Assembly: GCA_959347315.1 (NCBI GenBank)
Contig: OY365806.1
Coordinates: 51,946,068 to 52,010,067, forward strand
Origin: Bimastos eiseni
Lineage: Eukaryota > Annelida > Clitellata > Crassiclitellata > Lumbricidae
DNA length: 64,000 nt
Direction of reading: 5' to 3'
Positions 51,541-61,414 of the stretch are shown here, one piece after another. A program made the translations under genes and the position numbers. Within the stretch, counting starts at the first letter, position 1; each line of letters opens with the position of its first letter. The notes under the pieces were generated by a model. It was not told the DNA's origin. It saw only the letters and a list, made by a program, of their open reading frames with translations, and did not search any database.

Positions 51541-52179
51541 CTAATCCGACTCGGTGGCATCAGTGTCAGAGTCCACGGTGATCACTTCAATTTCCACACC
51601 AGGTTCGGACGCGCTATCCATTCCAGCGACGAAAGAGGATCTGTCAGTCTCAAGGCTGGCAGGTGGTTCACTGAAGTGGGAGACCAAAGGGCTTCCGGCG
51701 TTGCCATCCATGGATGAATGGGAAGAAGGCGGGTGGGAACCCGTCCGCAGAAGTGCAGGGTCGAGACGACATCACTAATAAATTCCGTCGCTCAACCACC
51801 TAGGGCAGTGGGGTGCGCGTCGGTTAACGGCGTCACGGAACAGTCCTTCGCTGGATCTCAGAGCCAGTCTACGTCCGTCCAGGACAAGAAGCGCCACTTG
51901 CCCGGCAGTCATTCCGACCAGAGGATCGTCGATCGGCAAGGGACCGTCCGCAGCAGAACCCGAAGCGCACGACCCACCGACGACAGCAGCGCCGCACGTA
52001 AAACGCTGGGCAGGGGAAGGACCAGCGTAGTCCCGACCCAAGGCCACATCAGTGTCTTCGACGCGACGACAGTAAATTTGATGCACCAAGCGTCGATGGC
52101 GCTCCAAGACCCACTGCGGGTCACTGCCTATAAAAATGGTCGGGCATAGTTCACAACTGCGAGTGTGTCTTCCAGCCAT
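51541..52179 (-). CDS. gypsy accessory frame: C2H2 zinc finger and acidic SIM-like tail
   Basis: It begins M-A-G-R-H-T-R-S and within the first 35 residues has C-E-L-C, then a hydrophobic/aromatic spacing, L-E-R-H and R-R-L-V-H: C-x2-C...H-x4-H, a plausible C2H2 finger. The 134-residue frame ends at 51775. The same frame is open again after two adjacent stops (TAG TGA), giving 75 more residues that end V-E-I-E-V-I-T-V-D-S-D-T-D-A-T-E-S-D at 51541. Hydrophobic V-I-T-V followed by D/S is typical of SUMO-interacting motifs (inference). It lies between integrase and the 3' LTR, where gypsy elements may carry env or other extra genes. It is not env-like: no signal peptide or membrane segment. Function unknown. 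Confidence 0.55.
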
Positions 52180-52182
52180 GAT

Positions 52183-52566
52183 TCAAACAACAGACCTTTG
52201 CCTCTCAGTCCAACTACGACAATGCAACATAATGACCGTCGATTGCATATTTAGTAATTGTCGATTAGTGCGTCGTATCAATGCCACGCCCCTTTCTTTA
52301 TTCCTCCTAACTTCAACCATAGAAACATCGACGCCAAAGTTGATCGTCGACCACCTAAGCGACGGCTCTCCTCCAGTCTTCCTTCCTACGACCATGGGAA
52401 CATCGACGCTAATACTGATCGCCGACCGTCCAAGCGACAACTCTCCTCCAGTCTTCCTTCCTTCGACCGTGGGAAAATCGACGCCAATGTCGATCGTCAA
52501 AGTTGATCCATGCCGCAACAGACCTTTGATCTGCTCAGAAACAGACCTTAGTTTTCTGGCCCGCAA
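52183..52566 (-). CDS. gypsy accessory frame with 25-residue repeats
   Basis: A 127-residue frame with a 75-bp unit repeated about 2.5 times in frame (52317-52500). Each unit has G-R-K-T-G-G-E then an S/R/L stretch and a V-D-V-P/S-M end. No domain recognised. The frame lies just upstream (in element orientation) of the zinc-finger frame, with 3 bases between them, so they could be parts of one frameshifted gene. Confidence 0.4.
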   Translation of the reverse strand: MRARKLRSVSEQIKGLLRHGSTLTIDIGVDFPTVEGRKTGGELSLGRSAISISVDVPMVVGRKTGGEPSLRWSTINFGVDVSMVEVRRNKERGVALIRRTNRQLLNMQSTVIMLHCRSWTERQRSVV

Positions 52567-53118
52567 CGGACGATCAGTACAGGCGATCTAATAATCTCTT
52601 TCACCTTTCTTGCATACGGCTTTCAATATAGCTTTTTCGTGTGCACTTTCTCGATAGCGAATCCTTTTAAAGCGCCCCCTCGTGTCTTTGACAGGACAGT
52701 CGATTATCACAGGTGGATCAGATAATTTCTTCGGACTTCCGCTCCACGCAAGTAGCCAACGAAGAAATACCCGATAATTCCGATCGTCTCATATAAATTC
52801 TTCCAAGGCGGCTAACTGCGCCTTCACATACGAAGGCTGATTGTCATAGGCTTTTCCAAGAATATCATTTCCTGATTTCTTTAAAAGCAAATTACTTCAC
52901 TATAGCCTTTAAACCAGGCTTCCATCGGAGTCTCACTGAAAACACGCCTGTTGCACCTTTCTTACGAAGTTTCACAACAATTTCTTCGTAATGGTTCCCC
53001 CTTCTATTCCAATTCCGTTCGTCGCAAAATTTCAAGTGTTGCAGAATTTTCCTGTCCAATCTCGACTCAAGTTTGGATCTTGCGCAGCAAAATTCCTCCC
53101 AATACTTCGCGCTGAAGC

Positions 53119-53820
53119 CTACTGGAACCGGAACGACCGTCGTATAGAACGCCTCGGTCGTAGGCTGTCTGTCCAGTTTACAGGCGTCGGTTCAATCGCG
53201 GCTTCGTCCAACTCAGCAGTCGTCGCGTCGTAGCATGGACGCAACTTATCCACATGTACTACGAGAGGTCGAGAGTTGGCCGTTTTCCGAATGCGGAAGT
53301 TCAACGTTCCGTGCTGCTCCGCGATGACGTAGGGTCCAGTGTACATTCGTTGCCACTTAAGACTCCTTCCTTGAAAACGCCTCGGAGTGTAGTACCAAAC
53401 ACGATCCCCTATCGAAAATTGGACCGGGCGGACGCGCATATCGTAGGTTTGCTTCTTCCGTTCCGCTGCCACCTGTAATCGTTCGCGTACAATACGATAT
53501 GCTGACTCCATCCTTTCGACTAGGTCGTCGACGTAACTCGAGTACATAGCGGGGCCCGAGTCTGAGTCTGGCGGCCTTCCATGGACGAGATCCAGAGTAG
53601 CCCTCAGTTCGCGACCGAACATCAAACGGTTAGGCGTAAAACCGGTCGTCTCATGTAGAGAGGAGCGATAGGCAGCGAGCGTCAGAGGCAGCATCTCGTC
53701 CCAGTTCCTTTGATGGTCGCAAATAGTTTTCCCCAACATGGCATTAAGGGTCCTGTGAAATCGTTCAATTAGCCCATTTCCGCTCGGATGGTAACTCGAA
53801 GTTCTGACCTAATCAATGCC
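53119..53820 (-). pseudogene. gypsy integrase, C-terminal part
   Basis: Contains H-P-S-G-N-G-L-I-E-R-F-H-R-T-L near 53770, with the catalytic Glu of the D,D-35-E triad. The frame from 53739 carries N-W-D-E-M-L-P-L-T-L-A-A-Y-R-S-S, T-G-F-T-P-N-R-L-M-F-G-R-E-L and a C-terminal G-P-Y-V-I-A-E GPY/F-type module. No chromodomain follows. Confidence 0.9.
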
Positions 53821-53836
53821 CCACAGCTTGCAGAGT

Positions 53837-54058
53837 TCACGGAACAAGTTTCCATCCAAATTGGTCCCTTGGTCTGTTAGAATTTGCAATGGGGCGTACA
53901 TAGCGTACAATGATGTTCTCCACCAAGGCCTTAGCAACGGTCAAAGCTTCCTGGTTCACGATGGGTATCGCCTCAACGAACTTCGTAAAATAGTCCATGA
54001 CTGTTAATATGTAGACATGCCCGCGCCTACTTCGGGGATGGGGCCCAGTCAAATCCAC
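53837..54058 (-). pseudogene. gypsy integrase catalytic core, N-terminal part
   Basis: The frame starts M-D-L-T-G-P-H-P-R-S (first catalytic Asp) and continues Y-I-L-T-V-M-D-Y-F-T-K-F-V-E-A-I-P (D-Y-F-T-K motif). It is frameshifted near 53900, before the second Asp region. Confidence 0.9.
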
Positions 54059-54070
54059 ACCAAGTCGCCC

Positions 54071-55345
54071 TCATGGCTCTCCACATAGCAATAGTTGGAA
54101 CGGTCCTTGACGCGGAGGCTTACCACGAGGATATTGGTTGCATTGCGAGCAACATCGACAAAATCTCTTTACTTCCTCCGACCATCCTACCCAATACGAT
54201 CGTTGCCTAACTTGCCATCTAGTCCTTCGAACGTTAAATGACCTCCAGTCATTCCGGTATGGGCAAGGCTCAAATACTCCTCCCGAAGGGCCTTGGGCAG
54301 TAGTAATTGCTCTAAACCCGTCCGGTTTCTTCCGATACATCACGCCGTCGCGCAAGTACAACCCCTCGCGCTGATGCCAGTAACTCTTCACACGCGCACT
54401 CTCGAATAGGATGTCCACCAACTCCGGAACCAACGCTCCTTCCTCTAACCAGGGACGCACCTTTGAGAGATCAGGGTCTTCGGCCTGAGCCCTTTTCAAG
54501 CGTTCCAGCGTTTCAACTTCCGTGCTCAACGAAAAACCCTGAGCAATCGTAGTTACAGCTGCTACTAAACTCCGCTCCTCCTGGCCGCACTGAGGACATG
54601 GCCTACGAGAAAGAGCGTCCGCGTTCCCATGCCTCTGACCCGGCCGATGGACTATCTGGAAGTCAAATTCTGCAAGACGTTCCAGCCATCGTGACTGCTG
54701 TCCAATAGATTCTGGAGTACGCTGCAACCACAAAGCAAACCAAAACTGCAAAGCAGCATGGTCGGTTCTCAAGACAAACTGCTTCCCCAACAAGTTTTGC
54801 CGATATAACTTCGTAAAGTAGACGACCGCAAACAGTTCCTTCCGGGTGACGCAGTAATTGGGTTCGGCGTTGGATAACAGACGGCTACCGTAGGCAATCA
54901 CTCTCTCTTCTCCGTCTATTCGTTGCGACAAAACAGCACCAAGTCCCACATTGCAGGCGTCGCAATCTAACAAGTAGACACCTTCAACAGTCGGTAACGC
55001 AAGAATCGGAACTGTAGTCAACAAAACCTTTAGGCGAGCAAATGCATCCTGACAAGTGTCGTCCCAGGTGAAAGCACGTCCCTTCTTAGTAAGTGCGAAT
55101 AGCGGTGCCGCTAAAACAGAAAAATTACGTATGAACCTCCGGTAGTACGAACACAAACCCAGAAAAGCACGTACGTCCCTTAGCCTTTCCGGAATAGGCC
55201 ATTCGACCACGTCTCTTATCTTGAAAGGATCAACCGCAACTCCATCCGGGGTAACAACATGGCCCAAGAACGTTACGGTCCGACGAAGCAACTTGCACTT
55301 GCTTGGCTTCAACTTAAGGTTGGCATCTCGTAATCGCTGGAACAC
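54071..55345 (-). pseudogene. gypsy RT thumb, RNase H and integrase zinc region
   Basis: The longest open frame of the element (424 residues). Blocks: K-C-x-L-L-R-R-T-V-T-F-L-G-H-V-V (RT end), F-L-G-L-C-S-Y-Y-R-R-F-I, F-T-W-D-D-T-C-Q, then RNase H with L-L-D-C-D-A-C-N-V-G-L-G-A-V-L-S-Q, R-K-E-L-F-A-V-V, L-R-T-D-H-A-A-L, G-N-A-D-A-L-S-R-R. The integrase HHCC region is shifted out of frame for the His pair; C-R-C-C-S-Q-C is in frame at the end. Confidence 0.93.
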
Positions 55346-55801
55346 TTGCTCCAGTCTGTCTAGATGTTCATTCGGCTCGCAAAGATGATAACGTCGTCGC
55401 GGTAGACCAAGCAGATTTCGAAATTCAGACCCGACAAACGATATCCATCAGTCTCTGAAAAGTGGCCGGGGCGTTACAGAACCCGAAGGGCATTACTTTC
55501 CAACGAAAAATGCCTTTCCTCGTGACAAAAGCAGTCTCGTCCGCGTCCCGTGGATCCATAGTCACATAACATAGGTTACCTGATGGTAACCGCTTCTCAA
55601 ATCTAAAGTACTAAACCAGCCTCCGTCTGCACGAGCGTCTAGACATTCGTCGATTCTTAGGAGTGGGTAAGAATCCTTCTTCGTTTTATCGTTGAGTTGC
55701 CGATAATCGATACAAAATCTCAACGTGCCATCCTTTTTTCGTGGTAGAACCACATTCGCGGTCCATTCGCTCGCCGCTGGTTCTACAATTTCTTCTGCCA
55801 A
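55346..55801 (-). pseudogene. gypsy reverse transcriptase catalytic region
   Basis: The first frame (55562-55801) has V-V-L-P-R-K-K-D-G-T-L-R-F-C-I-D-Y-R-Q-L-N and F-S-T-L-D-L-R-S-G-Y-H-Q-V (catalytic Asp). After a frameshift it reads F-R-W-K-V-M-P-F-G-F-C-N-A-P-A-T-F-Q and then L-V-Y-R-D-D-V-I-I-F-A in another frame. The x-D-D site has Arg where gypsy RTs normally have Leu/Val/Ile, and two frame changes lie around it. Confidence 0.92.
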
Positions 55802-56640
55802 CGTCCTATTCAGATGTTCGTCAATGACAGTTCGGTGAGGAAGAGGTTGCCGCTCAATGGCTGTCGTATTGGCCGTTCATCTCCTGTTTCAATTTTATGC
55901 ATACTAATTGAGGTACGTCCCAAATCTTCCTCCGTCACCGAAAAGACGTCTTGATAATCTTTCAACAATCGCTCCAGTCGTTCTCTGATTTCTTGACGTA
56001 CCTCTTCAGGTAAGTCGGCCAGCAACGTCTCACATGGCAACACCGTCCCAACTTTCCTGTTGTCCTGTTCAACACACCTGTCGACTTCAACTGGGTGTAA
56101 CCCTCCTAGCAGCTGATCCTTATCCAACGTTACTGCTTCCTCCGTTAGATTCATCACTCGAATCTGGACGTCGTTCTGTTTATTCCCTAACACTACCCGC
56201 GCAACATGAACTCCTGGTCGGACCTCACAAGCTTCTGTCATCCAGGCCGATGAAGCGGCAGATAAACTCCCATAAAGAGTTCTAACGGAGACACCCTGCT
56301 GGCTTTTGGGCGACACTATGACCTGTTCGGCGACAATCACGCGCCGACACCACGCGGAACCATTTCCCCGAACCAAGGAGATACGTCTACGACCTACGTA
56401 GAAAAATCCAGTCCCAAAACACAACCTGAGTCGATGCCCTCTCAACCAATCCATACCTAACATGGGTTCGGTGATCTGGTCGGAGACCAAAAAGTCGGTA
56501 GATAGCACAAACCCATTGCGGACCTTAATCGGGAACGTAATTTCCCCTAAAACACGATTTTCGGTCCCATTGGCAGCCATCAACACCTGGTGACAAGGGC
56601 GTAAGTCTACCCCTCCTCCCCCCGACAATTTGAGCAGGTA
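55802..56640 (-). pseudogene. gypsy protease C-terminal half and RT lead-in
   Basis: The 272-residue frame 55810-56628 has E-P-M-L-G-M-D-W-L, the second conserved block of retroviral-type aspartic proteases, a spacer, then Y-Q-D-V-F-S and H-K-I-E-T-G-D-E-R-P-I-R-Q-P-L, the standard start of gypsy RT. The frame is lost at 55850. Confidence 0.88.
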
Positions 56641-57145
56641 CCAATCTCACCTCAGACCCGGTGTCGATTAAACAGGTCTGCGGCTGGCCGTTGATTGAGC
56701 CTCGGATGTAAATTTCGTTGTTACTTGCGCGATTCGGCTGCCCTGGCCTCGTGTTGTGATTTCTTGCAACAGGCTCTGGCTCTTCGGACCTGGAGGCGGC
56801 TGTCTCGTTGCTGCGGCGTGGCTGGGGACAATTTCGGGCGATATGGCCGGCCCGGCCGCAGTTGTAGCAGGTAGCCATTCGCCTGGCGGTCTCTTCGTGA
56901 ATTCCTCCTGGATGGGCGTTCGAACCCGGTCCGTCGTTCGGCAAGGCGTGAGGACGCTGCAGATCCTGTAAGTGTCTATCGATGCAGCTTTCCATTGAGC
57001 GCTGCCATTTCTCCTGTTCCTGACGTTGCGTCGCAAGGAATCGGTCCAGTTGCGACTGTATCTGTGCACTTACGTCTGCCTCTTGCGTAGCCCTCACTCG
57101 GTTAGGTGGACGTCGTCGTTCGTCGGTGTCCGTCGTGCGCTGGTA
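56525..57145 (-). pseudogene. gypsy gag C-terminus (zinc knuckle) and protease start
   Basis: The frame contains C-Y-N-C-G-R-A-G-H-I-A-R-N-C (a canonical CCHC knuckle near 56850) and then C-L-I-D-T-G-S-E-V-R-L-V (the D-T-G active site of the aspartic protease near 56670). Gag and protease are in the same frame here. Confidence 0.93.
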
Positions 57146-57150
57146 CGCTT

Positions 57151-57915
57151 CTAGACGCAGTGCCGTACGGTAGGCTTCATCGAGAGTCTTCGGGGTTCTC
57201 TTTCACGAACTTTAAGCGACAGATCGCGATCCCGCATGGCCTCAAGGAATGCGTCTCGAGCAATTATCTGCGTCGTTTCATTTGAGGGAACCGGATAAGC
57301 AAGAACGACAAGCCTGCGAATCTCGTGCAAGAGATCGCTCAGATTCTCCTCGGTGCGTTGACGACGATAGTACAATTGGGCTCTGAACGTCTCTGCTTGG
57401 CCCTCGGCACCATACCTTTGCTGTAACCACTTAACCAACTCCTCATACGTAACATCTTGACGAACTCTGAAGTCCCATAGGAGCTGGGTTGCGGCTTTTT
57501 CCAGCGCGCACCTCAAAAAGTCGACGCTGTCCACAGCCGTCCAACGATTGTGTCTCGCACACACTTCAAACTGGGCGAGGAACGACTCCAGAGATCCCGT
57601 CCCGTCGAACTTTACAGGTTTCATGGGTGTCGGTCGGTTCACCAGGTGGACGCCGACACATTCCGGTTGTTTCGACATCGTTGTCGCCTCTTTCTTTTTC
57701 TCATGGTCGTCCAACAATATCGACCTCGGTCCGTCAAAGTCAATACTCTCAAGGAGACAATTTTTGCTTCTGGGCGTCTGGGCAGTCGGTTTCCGAACAG
57801 CAGGCGTAGAGCTACCCGTCGGTGGATCGGCGAGGTCCAGCAGGGTATAGATTACGGTGCTCTGTTCGTCCTCCATCAGATCTTGTCGTCGCGAATCGAT
57901 ATAGACCCAACGCAC
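57151..57915 (-). pseudogene. gypsy gag N-terminal and capsid-like part
   Basis: A 254-residue frame just after the primer site. The capsid-like retrotransposon gag block includes F-D-G-T-G-S-L-E-S-F-L-A-Q-F, L-L-W-D-F-R, L-V-K-W-L-Q-Q-R-Y-G and L-S-D-L-L-H-E-I-R-R-L. A frameshift near 57190 separates it from the zinc-knuckle part. Confidence 0.92.
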
Positions 57916-57916
57916 A

Positions 57917-57934
57917 CACCACTTCTGGTACCAA
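57917..57934 (-). promoter_or_regulatory. primer binding site, tRNA-Leu-like
   Basis: Minus strand TTGGTACCAGAAGTGG directly after the 5' LTR. It is complementary, with one mismatch by my recollection, to the 3' end of animal tRNA-Leu(UAA) including CCA. The tRNA assignment is from knowledge and unchecked. Confidence 0.65.
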
Positions 57935-58653
57935 TGTGGCGAAATCTGGCGGGGTGGGTCTCTACTACAAGGATGTCACGCGCGAATTTCGGCCTCTCCG
58001 GTCCGGCAGAGGACTTAACCACAACAATTCCGCAATATTTCTGTTATTTCTTGACAGACGCCAAATCTCGCCCTGACCGGTCGTCCTCTCAACGAGCGAG
58101 TGGCCATCTCCTCACAACCCCACTGCCGTTCTTTTTCAGGAAGCCTACTGTTGACCGGCAGACCCCGTGTCGCTATGTCGGACCTATTCGAACTGTTCCC
58201 TCGGCTGGCGGAGATCGGACTGTTCTCTTCGTCTCGATCAGGCCGTGCTTCGACTGCTCCATCTGACGGTCTTCCTCGGACTCTCTTTCGACTAAAACCG
58301 GGCCCCCTTTTATAGCGCTGAAACCGCCCTCGACCGTGGGAAAGAGAACACCTGGCGAAGATTTCAGGGAGCAAATTCCCACCAAAAACGGCCACACAAA
58401 GGCATCGCCGACAGGCGAAGAGCAGGCTGACGACAGAAAGCGAGGGAGGAAAGAGCAAACAAGAGCAGTGCCAACAGATAAAGCGTGAGAAAGAGAGAGC
58501 ATAGAGAAGAGAGCTGACGACAGAAAAGCGAGGGGAAGGAGCGAAGCTTGAGTGGGAGGGTGCACGATCGGGGAAACCGAGGAGCGCTGACCGTGGGAAC
58601 AACACCGACTAGAAAGGGAGCGGGTCCCCTAGTGCGACAAAAATTTCTCAACA
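57935..58653 (-). repeat. gypsy 5' LTR with promoter
   Basis: 719 bp, TG...CA on the minus strand. TATA box (TATAAAA) at 58308-58314 on the minus strand, upstream of a pyrimidine-rich region. It differs from the 3' LTR by scattered substitutions and indels, including about 30 extra bases near 58203-58235 and GGCGGGGTG near 57948. Confidence 0.95.
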
Positions 58654-59775
58654 AAACGATACGCGATACCAATACTTCTTTTCACCGTAATAAAATATTA
58701 TAATATTTCTCATCCACTTGAAATATTTGCGATTAAGAAATGGTGAGCAATAAATCATCACGCTCAGAAAATTGTCTCATGTTGCAATCTACGATCTATG
58801 GGGTGAATGGAAGGAATCTATAAATAAGAAAACGATCGGATATAATTATAGTGTTTTCCCCTCTACGCACATCCTTGAGTTGTAGAGACTGTAGAGTCAG
58901 CCTATATTCCATGCGGAATGTTGGAGAGGTGCTTATCTCCTTTTCCTAGGCCCTTGAGCCGGCAATGGACGAATCCCAAGGTCCTGGACACGGGGTCAGT
59001 GATATCGCAGGACTTGCCACTTCCTTCCCAGCTTACTGCTTGGTGACAGAGGCACGTGTGCGCAAAACAACTTGCCTAAGGTCGTTACACGGAGGCAACC
59101 GCATGCTATGCGAGCAAGCGCATTACCATCGTGTAGCACGTGTAGTACACATTTTGAAAATAACAATTTTGATAATAATTGTAGTTATTCTGATTTCTAT
59201 CTAAAAATTATTATTGTAAGTATACTGATCTTTGATATGTGAAAATAATAATTGTAATTATACTGCTTTATTGTATGTAAAATTAACATTGCAATTGTAC
59301 TCCTTTTTCTTTAGCACATGTTTTGTGAGAATAAACAGTAAATTTGCTCATCAAATAGTATTGGTGAAAGTATTGGTATTGCAATACTTTTAAGAAAAAG
59401 TATTGGTATTGCAATACTGTTTTTGATCAAGTATTAGTATTGGTATATCGCTATTTTTCCAGTATTGTTAACAGACCTGACTGCGTGTATCTAGTGTTCC
59501 CCGAGCCAACTATGTAAGTTTGGAGTGAATTGCTCTAAAACTGTGCAAATGCATCGACCAGGGTCGGACTGGCTTGAAAAAGCGGCCCAGGAAATTTGGT
59601 CATGGCGGCCCACTTCATTATTCGCTTCATACGGATTTTTGTAATTATTTAATTTGTTTATGGATTTTTAAATTTTATTTTAATTTATATATATATATTT
59701 GGTATTTATTATTATTTTATATATAAAAATGAAATTTTAAACTTACCAACTAAAATATTGATAAAAATAAATATT

Positions 59776-60310
59776 TCAAAAACACGTCTGTAAGTTGTAA
59801 GTGCCTTTTAATTTCTGCAAATAGAGAGGTAAATGCCGGGATTTGCTTTTTCGAACCACTTCCTCGATATGTGCGTCCAACAACGGATCAAATGTGCTAA
59901 CAAGCAAAAGAATCTCCAAAAAATTCCCATGATCCATACTGTCATCGAGCAATGTGTACCCAGACTCTTCTGCACCCTTGTAGCTAAGTCCACGCTTACC
60001 AATAACTTTTAAAGTTTCTATGATTCTTTCTAAAATTAAACGATTCTTTTTAATCTCTTCAGCATTTCGACGCGTATAAATGCTTACAATATCTTTGGAA
60101 TTGATTTTTAAAACATATGACTCTGTGCAGGCTGCATGTAGTGCACTGCTTTTATGTTCTGATATTCTTTGATAGATATGCTTGGAATTTGTAATGTTAT
60201 ATCCACTAATGAATGTTGATTGATCTGAGGCTTTGCTAAATGCCACACAAAATGAACAAAACAATTTTTGTGTGTTGTTGTCGTAGGTCAGCCATTGGCG
60301 AGGCTTATTT
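59776..60310 (-). pseudogene. hAT transposase fragment: TTF-type zinc finger and DUF4371-like start
   Basis: The frame reads R-Q-W-L-T-Y-D, K-L-F-C-S-F-C-V-A-F-S-K, then F-I-S-G-Y-N-I-T-N, R-I-S-E-H-K-S-S-A-L-H-A-A-C, L-E-R-I-I-E-T-L-K-V-I-G-K-R-G-L-S, F-L-E-I-L-L-L-V-S-T-F-D. This order (C-x2-C zinc finger, H-E-x-S-x-x-H, R-G, nF-L) matches ZMYM1-like hAT proteins. It is an unbroken run of about 178 codons, but the protein stops before the catalytic domain. Confidence 0.8.
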
Positions 60311-60431
60311 TTTCTGAAATAAACGTTATGGTAATTGAGCTTAACGTTGAGATCAAATTTTTTTTTTCGGATGAAATTTAAAAAAAGTTCTCAAACAATC
60401 TGCTGGTGGTTTCAAAAAATAATTATAATTG

Positions 60432-60863
60432 TTATGAGTTTCCTGGCTCACACTGACTAATGTTCAAATTATATTGAACGTCAGAGTTGGGGTAAGCAGT
60501 TGGGCTTGCATTGACACCATTGGCATCGAAAGATTCATAACTATCTGCCGCTTTAATTTTAGAATCATGTGCCTCATTGGGTGGTAATAATAATACCGCA
60601 TCAGCGGCATCGCAAATTGAATGAGGATCCGTAATTATTTCTGCTGTTGCTTTATCAGCCGTACTGTTATTAACAGTTGAGTTGATACTGGAAGATGTTG
60701 CAAACATGTTCGTTAACTTTTGATATTTATGGGCATGGTTCTTTAAACTTGTTTTATTTCTTATTCTTTCTTTCTCAGCACCTCCTTTTCGTTTATTTAT
60801 TTTTATTTGGGGTAGAGTACGTATACCAGAAATAAAATTTAAAAATTTAAAAATTAAAACCAA
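60432..60863 (-). pseudogene. hAT transposase N-terminal region
   Basis: A 143-residue frame with a basic start (N-K-R-K-G-G-A-E-K-E-R-I-R-N-K) and an acidic/Ser/Asn-rich remainder. It is the usual disordered N-terminus of ZMYM1-like hAT transposases and is separated from the zinc-finger part by a frameshifted AT-rich stretch (60310-60430). Confidence 0.6.
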
Positions 60864-61414
60864 ATTTGTTTAAACACGTCAAAATCATTCTATTATTACT
60901 TAAAAGTAGACTAAATGTTGATACGCTGCCGCCAACTCCTCAAAAGTCAAAACGGAAACAGAATTTAAAAGAGTGAATAACCGACCAAAAGTAAAATATA
61001 CAATGAGCTTGTTTTCAATTGCCATCTGGGCACGTTCGGAGCGCCCTTCCCTTTAACAATTAGATAAAAACTTCCGCCCTCCGACGGCAATTGAAAACAA
61101 TCCCATTACAATTGAACAACTGAACTATAAATAGACGGAAGGCCGATAGGCTCACCAAGTTCCAGGCTATTTATAGTTCAGTAAATTGAACGTGTGACTG
61201 CGTTTTTTGAGTACTAATGCGCCGCTCAATTGGGGCGGCGCGAAATCAAGTTTATTAAACGATTTCTGTGCGGCTGCTGTCAGATACGCTAGCCTATAAT
61301 CAACGGTAAATTAAAATGTAATTAAAAATATGACTTTTTTCTGGCAGTCCGCGGCCGCCGGCCCACCGGGAATCTCCCGGTATCCCGGCGGCCCAGTCCA
61401 AGCCTGGCATCGAC

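Larger units (their letters stand above)
50448..58653 (-). mobile_element. Ty3/gypsy LTR retrotransposon, full structure, frameshifted
   Basis: 8.2 kb, minus orientation, with LTRs at both ends and a 4-bp duplication AAAC (50444-50447, 58654-58657). Order from 5': LTR, tRNA-Leu-like primer site, gag, protease, RT, RNase H, integrase (the order that defines Ty3/gypsy), then a 2-kb 3' region with two extra frames, a purine-rich tract and the 3' LTR. Each polyprotein gene is broken by one or more frameshifts, so this copy is not autonomous, but decay is mild. LTR lengths differ (683 and 719) mainly by small indels. Confidence 0.95.
50322..59479. mobile_element. hAT element hosting a gypsy retrotransposon
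   Basis: The ends are CAGAGCTCTTAATATCGCGA and, reverse-complemented, CAGGTCTGTTAACAATACTG. Perfect 8-bp duplication ACTGCGTG at 50314-50321 and 59480-59487. Without the gypsy element the hAT body is about 950 bp, with TATCGCGATAC-type and ATTGGTATTGCAATAC subterminal repeats and no transposase. Confidence 0.85.
59559..61406 (-). mobile_element. hAT element with ZMYM1-like transposase remnants
   Basis: The ends are CAGGGTCGGACTGGCTTG and, reverse-complemented, CAGGCTTGGACTGGGCCGCC. Perfect 8-bp duplication GCATCGAC at 59551-59558 and 61407-61414. 1,848 bp. Its left end is only 80 bp from the end of the gypsy-bearing hAT. Transposase pieces lie on the minus strand; the catalytic C-terminal region is deleted. 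Confidence 0.9.
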
